From Gordonia tangerina (GTDB lineage Bacteria; Actinomycetota; Actinomycetes; Mycobacteriales; Mycobacteriaceae), in contig NZ_JAKGCU010000023.1 of assembly GCF_021556435.1 (NCBI RefSeq), forward strand, positions 1 through 64,000: 64,000 nucleotides of DNA, given 5' to 3'. This document shows, piece by piece, positions 46,909-55,812 of the stretch. Both the position numbers and the translations under genes were made by a program. The notes under the pieces were generated by a model, which ran no database searches, was not told the origin of the DNA, and was given only the letters and a program-made list of their open reading frames with translations. Each line of letters opens with the position of its first letter. The stretch's first letter is position 1.

Positions 46909-47453
46909 AGCGTCGGGTGGCTGTTGGGGGGATGATTCTGGCGATCGGCTTGTCGACGGTGGCGTGCGGTTCGGAGACAGATTCGGCGGTCAGCACGTCC
47001 GCGACCACGACCTCACACGCCGGCGGCAGCGTGACGATGACAGGGAACTGCGCTGTGCTCAACGCGGATGAGGTCAGTGAGTTGATCGGTGAAGCGCAGG
47101 TGGTCGAGGCGAGTGAAACGACCGATGGCTGTGAATGGTCAGGTCGCAATGGGGCAGCGTCTTACTCGATCAGATCGTCGTCGAGCGCGCCCATGCAGGC
47201 CGGCGGACAAGAGCTTGCGATACCGAGCGGCAAGCTTCTCGTGAATGCAGCCACCATCCCGGACCAGGATTGTCTCGGGGTGCTCGTGCCGGAAGACGCG
47301 GAAGGCGGTGGTGAGTCGGTCGATATCGTCGTCATGCCCGCTGCGGCATCAGGTGTCGGTGAACCGTCGGCCACTGCGAGTCCGACGAGCGTGTGCCAGC
47401 AGTTCATCCCGCACTTCGAGAAGCTCCTGCACAACACCGGACTGACCCCGTGA
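46890..47453 (+). CDS. DUF3558-like lipoprotein
   Basis: The 187-residue product starts MARRTMKRRVAVGGMILAIG and has lipobox LSTVACGSE, so it is probably anchored at the outer face of the membrane. The mature part resembles DUF3558 lipoproteins: GNCAVLNADEVSELIG near the start, then DGCEWSG, DQDCLGVLV and SVCQQFIPHFEKLL, with four cysteines that could pair. GAAGGGGA precedes the ATG. It overlaps genes on both sides (19 bp before, GTGA after), so it works with them in one operon. The function of DUF3558 is unknown. Confidence 0.75.
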   Translation: MARRTMKRRVAVGGMILAIGLSTVACGSETDSAVSTSATTTSHAGGSVTMTGNCAVLNADEVSELIGEAQVVEASETTDGCEWSGRNGAASYSIRSSSSAPMQAGGQELAIPSGKLLVNAATIPDQDCLGVLVPEDAEGGGESVDIVVMPAAASGVGEPSATASPTSVCQQFIPHFEKLLHNTGLTP

Positions 47454-47719
47454 GCAACCTACCCCCGGAGTTCGAGAGCGCGAAGCGGCGGCTCTTCGAA
47501 TCGCTTGACCGGCTTGGAACCACGACAGCGCGACTGCAAGCCCACGCCGACCGTCTCGAACACGAGCGTCGCGAACGCGAACGGGCAGAGCAGGACCGGC
47601 AGGAGAGCGAACGGCTCGAGACGCAGCGACAGGCAGCCCTTGCGCAGTCCGAGTTCGAGGATCGCGCGGAACAGGCCTACCGTGATTCCCGCCGTAGCGG
47701 ATGGCTGACCTCTGAGTGA
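47450..47719 (+). CDS. Small coiled-coil protein
   Basis: An 89-residue, highly charged protein beginning SNLPPEFESAKRRLFESL after a GTG that overlaps the previous stop. Residues ~25-75 form a near-continuous helix rich in Glu/Arg/Gln (ARLQAHADRLEHERRERERA...), predicted coiled coil. There is no signal peptide and no cysteine. I do not recognise it. By position it could be a helper that pairs with the helical hairpins of the WXG-like protein, as small helical partners do for some type VII substrates; this is inference. Confidence 0.6.
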   Translation: MSNLPPEFESAKRRLFESLDRLGTTTARLQAHADRLEHERRERERAEQDRQESERLETQRQAALAQSEFEDRAEQAYRDSRRSGWLTSE

Positions 47720-47738
47720 GACAAGGAGAGTTGCTGCC

Positions 47739-47930
47739 GTGACGCATCGGTGGACCGTGCGAACTGCGATATCGCTGGCGTGCGTATTCGTCGCCGCAGC
47801 AGCGGCATCGGGTTGTGCCGCCGAGCGCGCTGCGTCTCAAGACGCAGCCAGCGGCCAGGGTTTCGGCGTCGGTGGGGCCTGCGACCTGGTCTCGGCTGGG
47901 GGAAATGACAGGCGGATGTGGTTCACGTGA
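47739..47930 (+). pseudogene. Truncated DUF3558-like lipoprotein
   Basis: A GTG-started frame of 63 residues with a good AGGAG site gives a lipoprotein signal (ISLACVFVAAAAASGCAAE). It then enters GGACDLVSA, which looks like the first conserved block of a DUF3558 domain, and stops soon after in unrelated GGNDRRMWFT. Family members run 170-200 residues, so the 3' two thirds are gone. The next gene begins 27 bp later. It is probably a decayed second lipoprotein of the cassette. Confidence 0.6.
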
Positions 47931-47956
47931 CGCCTCGTCACAGGCATACTGACCCC

Positions 47957-48400
47957 ATGACATCGCAGACACCGATCGACATCGTCACGACCTTCCTCGA
48001 CGATCTCGCGCGCTCCGACACGGCCGCGGCTCTGGAGAACGTCGACGAGAACATCGCCTACACCAATGTCTCGCTGCCGACCGTGCACGGCAAGCGGAAG
48101 GTGGCCGGCATTTTCTCCGGGATGGACAGGTATTCATGGGTCGGCTTCAACTACCGGATGGTCAACGTCACGGCCGACGGTCCGGTGGTGCTCACCGAAC
48201 GCGTCGATGAACTCCGGTTCGGGCCGGTCGTCATGCAGTTCTGGGTCTGCGGTCGCTTTGAGGTCCGCGAGGGGCGGATCACCGTGTGGCGGGACTACTT
48301 CGACTACTACGACATGACCAAGGCGCTCGTACGGGGACTGCTTGGCGCCGTGATCCCACCCCTACGCAAACCGCTGCCGCCGAAAGTCGTTGCCGTCTAG
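47957..48400 (+). CDS. Limonene-1,2-epoxide hydrolase-like protein
   Basis: A 147-residue protein of the LEH/SnoaL-like cone fold. PIDIVTTFLDDLARSDTAAALENV opens the fold. LTERVDELRFGPVVMQFWVCGRFEVREGRITVWRDYFDYYDM (by position, ~78-120) holds the expected R-D...D catalytic trio (ERVDE, WRDYFD). M. tuberculosis Rv2740 (EphG) is of this class and acts on epoxides of sterol-like molecules. The start is taken at MTSQTPID. It is unlinked in function to its neighbours as far as I see. Confidence 0.82.
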   Translation: MTSQTPIDIVTTFLDDLARSDTAAALENVDENIAYTNVSLPTVHGKRKVAGIFSGMDRYSWVGFNYRMVNVTADGPVVLTERVDELRFGPVVMQFWVCGRFEVREGRITVWRDYFDYYDMTKALVRGLLGAVIPPLRKPLPPKVVAV

Positions 48401-48409
48401 GGCAGTCGG

Positions 48410-48751
48410 TCAGAGAATCTCGTCGATCGTCTCCAGCGGTCGCCCCAACCGGGTTCCCTTGTCGGTCACCACGAACGGGCGCTCGACGAGAACCGGATGC
48501 GCCACCATGGCGTCGAGAACCGCGTCCTCGGAGGCATCGGCCAGTCCGAGTTCCTTGTACAGCGACTCACGCTTGCGAGCGGCCTGATGAGCCGTGACGC
48601 CCGCGTCGGCGAACATCGTCGACAACTGTTCGCGAGTGTAGGGCTGATCGAGGTACTTGACGATCGTCGGCTCGACGCCCGCCTCCCGCAACTTCTGCAG
48701 CGCCTTGCGGGAGGTCGTGCACTTCGGGTTGTGATAGATCGTCGCGTCCAC
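48410..48751 (-). CDS. ArsC-family arsenate reductase-like protein
   Basis: A 113-residue thioredoxin-fold protein of the ArsC/Spx family. It starts DATIYHNPKCTTSRKAL with the single catalytic Cys after a short strand, as in glutaredoxin-coupled arsenate reductases, then VKYLDQPYTREQL, and ends RPFVVTDKGTRLGRPLETIDEIL with the conserved arginines. No other ars gene is near, so the role may be general redox rather than arsenate resistance. The GTG at 48751 was chosen; ATG 48763 is an alternative. Confidence 0.85.
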   Translation of the reverse strand: MDATIYHNPKCTTSRKALQKLREAGVEPTIVKYLDQPYTREQLSTMFADAGVTAHQAARKRESLYKELGLADASEDAVLDAMVAHPVLVERPFVVTDKGTRLGRPLETIDEIL

Positions 48752-48800
48752 GCAGCACACCATACCTGGTGCGGCGTCAGCCAAGTCGTGAGTATCGGGC

Positions 48801-49778
48801 CTACGCGCTGCCGTTGAACAGGCTCGTCACCGAACCGTTCTCGAAGACCTCGCGGATCGTCTGGGCGAGCAGTGGCGCGATCGACAACACCGTCAGGTTC
48901 TCGAACTGCTTGTCCTCGCCGATCGGCAGGGTGTCCGTGGCGATGACCTCTTTGGCGCCGCAATTCGCGAGCCGTTCGGCGGCCGGGTCGGAAAACACAC
49001 CATGGGTGGTGGCGATGATGACGTCGCCCGCACCGGCGTCCTTGAGGACCTTGACGGCGCCGGCGATGGTGCCGCCGGTGTCGATCATGTCGTCGATCAG
49101 CACGCAGGTGCGGCCCTCGACCTCACCGACCACCCGGTTGGACTTCACCTGGTTGGGCACCAGCGGATCACGGGTCTTGTGGATGAAGGCCAGCGGCGCC
49201 CCGTTGAGGGAGTCGGCCCACTTCTCCGCCACCCGCACACGACCGGAATCGGGCGAGACGACGGTGACGTTGTCGGTGCCGTAGTTGTCCCGGACGTACT
49301 CGGCGAGCTGACCCTGTGCATGCATGTGATCGACGGGACCGTCGAAGAAGCCCTGGATCTGGTCGGTGTGCAGATCGACGGTGATGATGCGGTCGGCGCC
49401 CGCGGCCTTGAGTAGATCGGCGATCAGGCGCGCGGAGATCGGCTCACGACCGCGATGCTTCTTGTCCTGACGCGCGTACGGATAGAAGGGAAGGATCACA
49501 CTGATGCGCTTGGCCGATCCACGCTTGAGCGCGTCGATCATGATCAGCGCCTCCATCACCCACTGGTTCAACGGGTACGGGCAGCTCTGCAGGACGAATG
49601 CGTCGGAACCCCGGACGGATTCCTCGAACCGGACGAAGATCTCACCGTTGGCGAAGTCGCGCGCGGTCTGCGGGGTCACCTTGATGCCGAGCTCGTCGGC
49701 GACGGCCTGAGCGAGGTCGGGATGCGCGCGGCCAGAGAACAGCATCAAGTTCTTCTGGTTGTCCGTGGTCCAGGTCAT
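48801..49778 (-). CDS. prsA: Ribose-phosphate pyrophosphokinase
   Basis: The enzyme makes PRPP from ribose-5-phosphate and ATP for nucleotide, histidine and, in this group, arabinan precursor synthesis. It has 325 residues. Motifs: FANGEIFVRFEESVRG, FYPYARQDKKHRGREPIS, TVDLHTDQIQGFF, and the PRPP loop VLIDDMIDTGGTI. It follows glmU by 30 bp on the same strand, as in M. tuberculosis (Rv1017c after Rv1018c). The lpqT gene found between prsA and rplY there is missing here. Confidence 0.96.
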   Translation of the reverse strand: MTWTTDNQKNLMLFSGRAHPDLAQAVADELGIKVTPQTARDFANGEIFVRFEESVRGSDAFVLQSCPYPLNQWVMEALIMIDALKRGSAKRISVILPFYPYARQDKKHRGREPISARLIADLLKAAGADRIITVDLHTDQIQGFFDGPVDHMHAQGQLAEYVRDNYGTDNVTVVSPDSGRVRVAEKWADSLNGAPLAFIHKTRDPLVPNQVKSNRVVGEVEGRTCVLIDDMIDTGGTIAGAVKVLKDAGAGDVIIATTHGVFSDPAAERLANCGAKEVIATDTLPIGEDKQFENLTVLSIAPLLAQTIREVFENGSVTSLFNGSA

Positions 49779-49808
49779 GAAAACTCTTCTGCTAGAGGTG
49801 TGCTGCGG

Positions 49809-51290
49809 TCAGGCACCGGGCTGGTGACCCGCCGGGCGGTCGGTCTGTTGGGCATCGAGTGCAGCGCGTGCCGACTCGGTGTCCGGGCGCTTACGCACCA
49901 CCCAGTTCTCGATATTCCGTTGTTGTCCTGCCGACACCGCGAGCGCGCCGGGCGGGACATCGTCCCGCAAGACCGTACCCGCTCCCGTGTAGGCGCCGTC
50001 CCCGACCTGCACGGGTGCGACAAACATGTTGTCAGACCCGGTACGACAATGGGACCCGATCACCGTACGGTGTTTCGCCACGCCGTCATAATTCACGAAC
50101 ACGCTGGACGCGCCGATGTTGGATTGCTCACCGATCGTCGCGTCGCCGACGTAGGTGAGGTGCGGGATCTTGGAGCCGGCGCCGATGTCGGCTTTCTTCG
50201 TTTCCACGAAAGTGCCGATCTTGCCGCCCAGTCCGAGGCGGGTGCCGGGGCGCAGATAGGCGAACGGTCCGACGGTGGCGTCGGCGCCGATCTCGGACTC
50301 GCTGCCGTGAGTGCGGATCACCGAGGCGCCGGACCCGACAGTGACATCGCGCAGGGTGCAGTCGGGGCCGATATGCGCGTCGTCGGCGATGGTGGTGGCA
50401 CCGTGCAGCTGGGTGCCCGGTTCGATCCGGACATCGGTGCCGATGGCCACCTCCACATCGATCCATGTGGTGGCCGGGTCCACCACGGTTACCCCGGCGA
50501 GCTGATGGCGGCGGATGATGCGTCGATTGAGCTCGGCGGCGAGGTCGGCGAGCTGCGCGCGGTCGTTGCAGCCGGCGACGAGCATCGGGTCGTCGACGGT
50601 GAACGCGCGGACCGTGTGCTCGGCGGTGCGGGCGATCTCGATGACACCGGTCAGGTAGAACTCGCCCTGCACGTTGTCGGTCGACAGTTCGGCGAGCGCA
50701 GACCGCAACAGCGCCGCGTCGAAGGCGTAGATCCCGGCATTCACCTCGGTGATCGCGCGCTGCTCGGCGCTGGCATCCTTGTGCTCCACGATCGCCTGCA
50801 CGAGGGAATCGTTGGTCCGGATGATGCGGCCGTACCCGGTCGGGTCATCGGCGATGAAACTCGTCAGGGTCACCCCGGCGCCACCATCGGCGGTGTGGGC
50901 GGCGACGAGCGCGCGCAGGGTCGCCGCGTCGAGCAGTGGCACGTCGGCGGCAGTGACGACGACGGTCCCGGCGAAATCGTCGGGAAGCCCGGCCAGACCC
51001 GCACGCGCCGCGTCACCGGTGCCCAGAGGTTGTTCCTGCACGGCCACCGAGACGGTGCAGGCCAGATGCGCCCCGATCTCGGTGACCGCTGCGGTCACCC
51101 GTTCACGTTCGTGACCGACGACGGCGATCAGATCCGACGGATCGATCCCGGCGGCGCCATGCAGAGCGTGCCCGACCAGTGACCGTCCGGCCAGGCTGTG
51201 CAGTATTTTCGGTGTCTTCGACTTCATCCGCGTGCCTGCGCCGGCGGCGAGGACGATGACAGCGGTCGAGGGGGTGGACGTCTCCGTCAT
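49809..51290 (-). CDS. glmU: Bifunctional UDP-GlcNAc pyrophosphorylase/GlcN-1-P acetyltransferase
   Basis: GlmU performs the last two steps to UDP-N-acetylglucosamine for the cell wall. The 493-residue protein has the uridyltransferase signature [22 protein letters not shown] and [10 protein letters not shown]. After ~residue 260 there is a left-handed beta-helix of hexapeptide repeats with [18 protein letters not shown] and [24 protein letters not shown]. The start is the ATG at 51290 (MTETSTPST); the longer frame to 52292 runs antisense into the SDR gene. Confidence 0.96.
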   Translation of the reverse strand: MTETSTPSTAVIVLAAGAGTRMKSKTPKILHSLAGRSLVGHALHGAAGIDPSDLIAVVGHERERVTAAVTEIGAHLACTVSVAVQEQPLGTGDAARAGLAGLPDDFAGTVVVTAADVPLLDAATLRALVAAHTADGGAGVTLTSFIADDPTGYGRIIRTNDSLVQAIVEHKDASAEQRAITEVNAGIYAFDAALLRSALAELSTDNVQGEFYLTGVIEIARTAEHTVRAFTVDDPMLVAGCNDRAQLADLAAELNRRIIRRHQLAGVTVVDPATTWIDVEVAIGTDVRIEPGTQLHGATTIADDAHIGPDCTLRDVTVGSGASVIRTHGSESEIGADATVGPFAYLRPGTRLGLGGKIGTFVETKKADIGAGSKIPHLTYVGDATIGEQSNIGASSVFVNYDGVAKHRTVIGSHCRTGSDNMFVAPVQVGDGAYTGAGTVLRDDVPPGALAVSAGQQRNIENWVVRKRPDTESARAALDAQQTDRPAGHQPGA

Positions 51291-51416
51291 GTGGCCCGAT
51301 AGTACGCAGTCGCCGTACCGCCGAGGCCCGGACCCGCCACGCGATACCGAGCGATTGATCGGGCCTGATAGAAACAGTGAGGCGACAGACCGCCCCAGAC
51401 CAACGGAGGTACACCC

Positions 51417-52172
51417 ATGAGCACTCAGAAAGTCGCGATCGTCACCGGAGCCGCGCGGGGCATCGGCGCGGGCGTCGCCAAGCGTCTGGCGACCGACGGG
51501 CTCGCCGTCGCCGTTCTCGACCTGAACGCGGACTCTTGCGCCGATGTCGTCAAGGCCATCACCGACGCCGGCGGCAAGGCCATCGCGGTCGGCGCCGACG
51601 TGTCGAACGAAGAGTCGGTAGCCGCGGCCGTCGCGAAGGTCGCCCAGGAACTGGGCCCGCCGACGGTGCTGATCAACAACGCAGGCATCATCCGCGACAA
51701 CATGCTGTTCAAGATGACCGTCGACGACTGGGATGCGGTCATGGGTGTGCACCTGCGCGGTGCGTTCAACATGAGCAAGGCCTGCCAGAAGCACATGGTC
51801 GACGCCGGCTGGGGTCGCATCGTTAACTTGTCGAGCACCTCGGCGCTGGGAAACCGCGGCCAGGCCAATTACTCGGCCGCCAAGGCGGGCATGCAGGGCT
51901 TCACCAAGACCCTCGCGATCGAGCTGGGCAAATTCGGCGTCACCGCCAACGCGATCGCCCCCGGCTTCATCGCCACCGAGATGACCGCCGCGACCGCCGA
52001 GCGCATGAAGGTGTCGTTCGACGATTTCAAGGCCGCCGCCGCGAAGGAGATCCCGGTGAACCGCGTGGGCGCACCGGAGGACATCGCGCACCTCGCCTCG
52101 TTCTTCGTCAGCGAAGGCGCCGGCTTCATCTCCGGCCAGGTGGTCTACGCCGCGGGCGGTCCGAAGGACTGA
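51417..52172 (+). CDS. fabG: Short-chain dehydrogenase, 3-oxoacyl-ACP reductase (FabG) type
   Basis: This NAD(P)H-dependent reductase has 251 residues. Motifs: [17 protein letters not shown] (cofactor loop), [11 protein letters not shown], catalytic [20 protein letters not shown] (Ser-Tyr-Lys), and [13 protein letters not shown]. The [15 protein letters not shown] stretch is typical of FabG. A CGGAGG site precedes the ATG. It lies between glmU and tRNA-Gln, as a single gene ending in a large hairpin. Its true substrate could be another beta-ketoacyl or hydroxy compound. Confidence 0.88.
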   Translation: MSTQKVAIVTGAARGIGAGVAKRLATDGLAVAVLDLNADSCADVVKAITDAGGKAIAVGADVSNEESVAAAVAKVAQELGPPTVLINNAGIIRDNMLFKMTVDDWDAVMGVHLRGAFNMSKACQKHMVDAGWGRIVNLSSTSALGNRGQANYSAAKAGMQGFTKTLAIELGKFGVTANAIAPGFIATEMTAATAERMKVSFDDFKAAAAKEIPVNRVGAPEDIAHLASFFVSEGAGFISGQVVYAAGGPKD

Positions 52173-52181
52173 TCTCGTTTC

Positions 52182-52242
52182 GGCCGCACCTGCGGGTTCC
52201 GGCTTGCGGTGGACACCGCGGCCAGACCCTGCAGGTGCGGCC
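52182..52242 (+). terminator. Large nested hairpin after fabG
   Basis: Outer arms GGCCGCACCTGC (52182-52193) and GCAGGTGCGGCC (52231-52242) are a perfect 12-bp inverse pair. GGGT/ACCC extends the stem past one bulged base, and an inner GCGGT/ACCGC hairpin (with a GGAC loop) sits in the loop. It starts 10 bases after the fabG stop and precedes the tRNA by 43 bp. No T-run follows. Confidence 0.6.
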
Positions 52243-52284
52243 AGAAGCGTGGGCGGTGCCTGTGGCACAATCGTCTGCGCGTAA

Positions 52285-52356
52285 TCCCCCATGGTGTAAT
52301 CGGCAACACTTCTGATTTTGGTTCAGGCATTCCAGGTTCGAGTCCTGGTGGGGGAG
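52285..52356 (+). tRNA. glnU: tRNA-Gln (anticodon UUG)
   Basis: A 72-nt cloverleaf can be folded by hand. The acceptor stem is TCCCCCA/TGGGGGA, the D arm is GTGTAATCGGCAACAC, the anticodon stem TCTGA/TCAGG holds loop TTTTGGT with anticodon TTG, the T arm is CCAGG-TTCGAGT-CCTGG and the discriminator is G. CCA is not encoded in full. UUG reads glutamine CAA codons. Confidence 0.95.
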
Positions 52357-52500
52357 CACTGACTTTCGTCGCATCCGTAATTTCTCGAGGCGGACGGTCC
52401 ACAGCGGAATCCGACATTTGTCGGGATACTGAGACCTCCGACAGCACCAGCGCCGTCGCCGGCCCCGGCGATCGCCCGCGCCCGAGGAACAGGGGAATGC

Positions 52501-54135
52501 GTGACAGAGGTTATCGCCGTCTATCTCGTCGTCACCTTCGGTCTGGGCGGCCTCGCCATGGCGCTGCGGCTGCCTCCGTTGGTCGGCTTCCTGGCCGCCG
52601 GATTCGTGCTCAACGCGATGAACGTCGAGGATCTGCCCCAGCTGGACGTGCTGGCGGATCTGGGTGTCACCCTGCTGCTCTTCGCGATCGGACTCAAACT
52701 CGACGTCCGGATCCTGCTCCGGCGCGAGGTGTGGTTGACGACGTCGGTGCACATGGTGATCAGCGTGGTGCTCGGCAGCATCGCGATGTGGGTGGCGGCC
52801 GTGGCAGGGATGGCGATGCTGGCCGGTCAGAGTGTGCAGACGATCGCCCTTCTCGCCTTCGCGCTGTCGTTCTCCAGCACGGTGTTCGTGGTCAAGATCC
52901 TCGAGGAACGTGGCGAATCACATTCGCTGTACGGCCGCATCGCCATCGGCATCCTGGTGATGCAGGACATCGTGGCGGTGGTCTTCCTGACCGTGAGTGG
53001 CGGGCACCCGCCGAGTCCGTGGGCGCTGACCCTGATCGCGTTGTGGCCGTTGACCCAGGTGTTGCGCAAGATCTGGGGGCGCCTCGGACACGGCGAGATG
53101 CAGTCGCTGTTCGGCATCGTGATGGCGTTGGTTCCGGGCTACGCGTGGTTCACCGCCGTCGGGCTCAAGGGCGACCTCGGCGCACTCATCGTCGGCGTTC
53201 TGCTGGCCTCGCATCCCGCCTCATCGGAGTTGGCGCGGTCGCTGTTCCATCTCAAGGAACTGCTGCTCGTCGCCTTCTTCGTGTCGATCGGTCTGACGGG
53301 GCTGCCGGATCTGCCCACCATCGGCGTCGCGCTGCTGATGGTGTTGCTGCTGCCGTTCAAGGCGGCCTGGTACGTGGCGTTGCTGTCGATGCTCAAGCTT
53401 CGCTATCGCACCGCAATCCTCGCCGGGCTCGGATTGATGAACTACTCGGAGTTCGGCCTGATCGTGGTGTCCGTCGGGGTGACCACCGGGCTGCTCGCCG
53501 AGGCCTGGCTGGTGGAGATGTCGATCGCGGTGGCCCTGAGTTTTGTGGTATCGGCGCTGGTCAACGGGCGCGGCCACCTGATGGTGGAGAAGATCGCCAC
53601 TCGGCTGCCCGCCCAGGACGAACGCACCCTGCACCCGGAGGAGCGTCCCGGCGACGCCGGCGATGCCGAGGTTGTGGTGATCGGGATGGGACGCGTCGGC
53701 TTCGCCGCATATCAGCGGCTGACCGACCATTACGGCCTACGGGTGGTGGGTGTCGACTACGACGGGCCACGAATCGGGCGACTCGCCGACGCAGGCCTGC
53801 GGGTCATCGAGGGAGACGCCACCGACCTGGACTTCTGGAACCAATTGCGGCATTCGGATTCGGTGCGGATCGCCGTGCTGGCGATGCCGCGTCACGGCGC
53901 CAACGTGACTGCGCTCGAATGCCTGCGCGAATCGGGATTCAGCGGCCGGGTTGCCGCGGTGGCCCGCTACGACGATGAGGTGCAGTGGGCCAAGGACCAT
54001 GGCGTCGGCATCGCCTTCAACGTCTATGCGGGCGCCGGCCTGGAGCTGGCCGATCAGGTCGCCGGCGATGGCGATCGCGGCGACGAACCGCCGGACCCGC
54101 CGACGACGGAGAGACACTCCGGCGAGAACTCGTGA
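52501..54135 (+). CDS. Kef-type cation/proton antiporter with TrkA-N domain
   Basis: A 544-residue CPA2 antiporter starting at GTG. About 12 helices occupy residues 1-375, with family stretches LADLGVTLLLFAIGLKLDVR, SFSSTVFVVKILEERGE and GILVMQDIVAVVFL (ion-site aspartate). A RCK/TrkA-N Rossmann domain follows at ~395-520: VVVIGMGRVGFAAYQRL, VVGVDYDGPRIGRL, VIEGDATDLDFW. This matches the YbaL/KefB layout, where NAD(H) or a thiol adduct gates potassium efflux. It stands alone. Confidence 0.9.
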   Translation: MTEVIAVYLVVTFGLGGLAMALRLPPLVGFLAAGFVLNAMNVEDLPQLDVLADLGVTLLLFAIGLKLDVRILLRREVWLTTSVHMVISVVLGSIAMWVAAVAGMAMLAGQSVQTIALLAFALSFSSTVFVVKILEERGESHSLYGRIAIGILVMQDIVAVVFLTVSGGHPPSPWALTLIALWPLTQVLRKIWGRLGHGEMQSLFGIVMALVPGYAWFTAVGLKGDLGALIVGVLLASHPASSELARSLFHLKELLLVAFFVSIGLTGLPDLPTIGVALLMVLLLPFKAAWYVALLSMLKLRYRTAILAGLGLMNYSEFGLIVVSVGVTTGLLAEAWLVEMSIAVALSFVVSALVNGRGHLMVEKIATRLPAQDERTLHPEERPGDAGDAEVVVIGMGRVGFAAYQRLTDHYGLRVVGVDYDGPRIGRLADAGLRVIEGDATDLDFWNQLRHSDSVRIAVLAMPRHGANVTALECLRESGFSGRVAAVARYDDEVQWAKDHGVGIAFNVYAGAGLELADQVAGDGDRGDEPPDPPTTERHSGENS

Positions 54136-54156
54136 TCCGCCGGCGCGCCACGATCG

Positions 54157-55812
54157 TCACGCCGTAACCCGACTTCGGCGCTGTACCACCGGATCCGGGT
54201 ACGGCACCGCGTCGACGAGAGCCTTGGTGTACGGGTCGGTCGGGACGGTGAGTACAGTTCGCGCATCGCCGGTCTCGACCACCCGGCCACCGCGCAACAC
54301 GACCACTCGATCGGCCACCCGTTCGACCACGGCGAGGTCGTGGCTGATGAAGACGGCCGCGAACCCGAACTCCTCCTGTAGGTCGGCAAAGAGGTCGAGC
54401 ACCCGCGCCTGCACCGACACGTCGAGTGCGCTGGTCGGTTCGTCGGCGATCAGCAGTTCCGGGTCGGCCGAGAGTGCACGGGCCAGCGCCACCCGCTGGC
54501 GTTGACCGCCGGACAGTTCGTGCGGCAGACGGTCGGCGAACGGGCGGGGGAGTGCCACCGCGGACAGGAGTTCGGCGACCCGCGTGTCGCGCTGGGCGCG
54601 CGTGCCGATGTCCTGGATCTCGAGTGGTTCGCGAATGGACTCCGCGACGGTGAATCGCGGATCGAGGGACGCGCTCGGGTCCTGCGGTACGAAGGCGAGC
54701 TTGCGGCGTAACTCGCGCAGCCGCGTTCGGGACAATGTTGCGATGTCCTCGCCGTCGATCAGGATACGGCCGGCGCGGGCGGGAACGAGACCGCCGATGG
54801 CACGTCCGAGTGTGGTCTTGCCCGAGCCGGATTCACCCACCACGCCCACCACCTCGCCGCGACCGATGCTCAACGACACCGCATCGAGCGCGGTGCGCGG
54901 TGGCGAACCGAGACGACCGGGATGGGTGACCGTGACGTTCTCGACGGTGAGGACCGGCTGCTCTGTGACATCGGTGATCGTCGGCGCGCAGGTGTCGGAT
55001 ATCGGGTCGTCGTCGAGACCGTCGGGCAGTCTCGGCACGGCGGCAAGCAGTTGTCGGGTGTAGGGCTGCGTGGGGCGTGCGAAGATCTCGTGCACGTCGC
55101 CGGTCTCGACGACCTCACCGAGCTGCACCACCACGACGCGGTCGGCGATGTCGGCGACGACGCCGAGGTTGTGGGTGATCAACAGGATTCCGGCGCGGGT
55201 ACGGTCGCGCAGCCGACGTAGGAGTCCCAGGATCTCTTGCTGCACCGACACGTCGAGCGCCGTCGTCGGTTCGTCGGCCAGCAGCAACACCGGATCATTC
55301 GCCAACGCGAGCGCGATCACCACGCGTTGCTTCTGCCCACCGGACAGCTGGTGGGGATACTGGTCGACCCGAACCTCCGGTTCGTCGATCTCGACCAGCG
55401 TCAGCAGCTCGACTGCTCGTCGGCGTGCCTGCGTCCGTGTCACCCGCCGGTGTGCGCGGAGGGCCTGTCGCAGCTGCCATCCCACTGTCTGCGACGGGTT
55501 GAGTGCGGTCTGCGGTTCTTGGAAGACCATCGCGACACGATTGCCACGCAACGCTCGCAACTGTGGTTCCGTTGCGTCGAGTACCTCGATCCCGTCCACC
55601 TTCACCGACCCTGACGCGTGCGCGGCGGCCGGCAGCAAGCCGATGGCCGCTTGTGCGGTGATCGTCTTGCCGGAGCCGGATTCGCCGACCAGTGCGAGGA
55701 TCTCGCCGCGATCGACCGACAGGCTGATACCCGACACGGCCGGTCGGGGGTAGTCGAAGCGGACTCGCAGGTCGTCGACGGTGAGCGCGGGCGGGGTCAG
55801 GTCGGCGGTCAT
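54157..55812 (-). CDS. Oligopeptide-type ABC transporter, fused ATPase (DppD-DppF)
   Basis: A 551-residue fusion of two ABC ATPases. Half one: LVGESGSGKTITAQAAIGLL, LSGGQKQRVVIALAL, LLLADEPTTALDV. Half two: VVGESGSGKTTLGRAIGGLV, LSGGQRQRVALARAL, LLIADEPTSALDV. Each half ends in the short C-terminal OppD/F extension (RPTQPYTRQLLAAVP; VPTDPYTKALVDAVP). It powers the permease pair upstream; its ATG overlaps the dppC stop (ATGA). Confidence 0.92.
   Translation of the reverse strand: MTADLTPPALTVDDLRVRFDYPRPAVSGISLSVDRGEILALVGESGSGKTITAQAAIGLLPAAAHASGSVKVDGIEVLDATEPQLRALRGNRVAMVFQEPQTALNPSQTVGWQLRQALRAHRRVTRTQARRRAVELLTLVEIDEPEVRVDQYPHQLSGGQKQRVVIALALANDPVLLLADEPTTALDVSVQQEILGLLRRLRDRTRAGILLITHNLGVVADIADRVVVVQLGEVVETGDVHEIFARPTQPYTRQLLAAVPRLPDGLDDDPISDTCAPTITDVTEQPVLTVENVTVTHPGRLGSPPRTALDAVSLSIGRGEVVGVVGESGSGKTTLGRAIGGLVPARAGRILIDGEDIATLSRTRLRELRRKLAFVPQDPSASLDPRFTVAESIREPLEIQDIGTRAQRDTRVAELLSAVALPRPFADRLPHELSGGQRQRVALARALSADPELLIADEPTSALDVSVQARVLDLFADLQEEFGFAAVFISHDLAVVERVADRVVVLRGGRVVETGDARTVLTVPTDPYTKALVDAVPYPDPVVQRRSRVTA

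Noticed and set aside
49455..51182. 575-codon open frame on the plus strand
   Set aside because: It is the antisense shadow of prsA and glmU, whose enzyme motifs are unmistakable; its product is Gly/Asp/Val-rich without any family motif.
52209..53978. 589-codon open frame on the plus strand
   Set aside because: It reads through the tRNA-Gln gene and overlaps the Kef antiporter in another frame; arginine-rich, with no motif.
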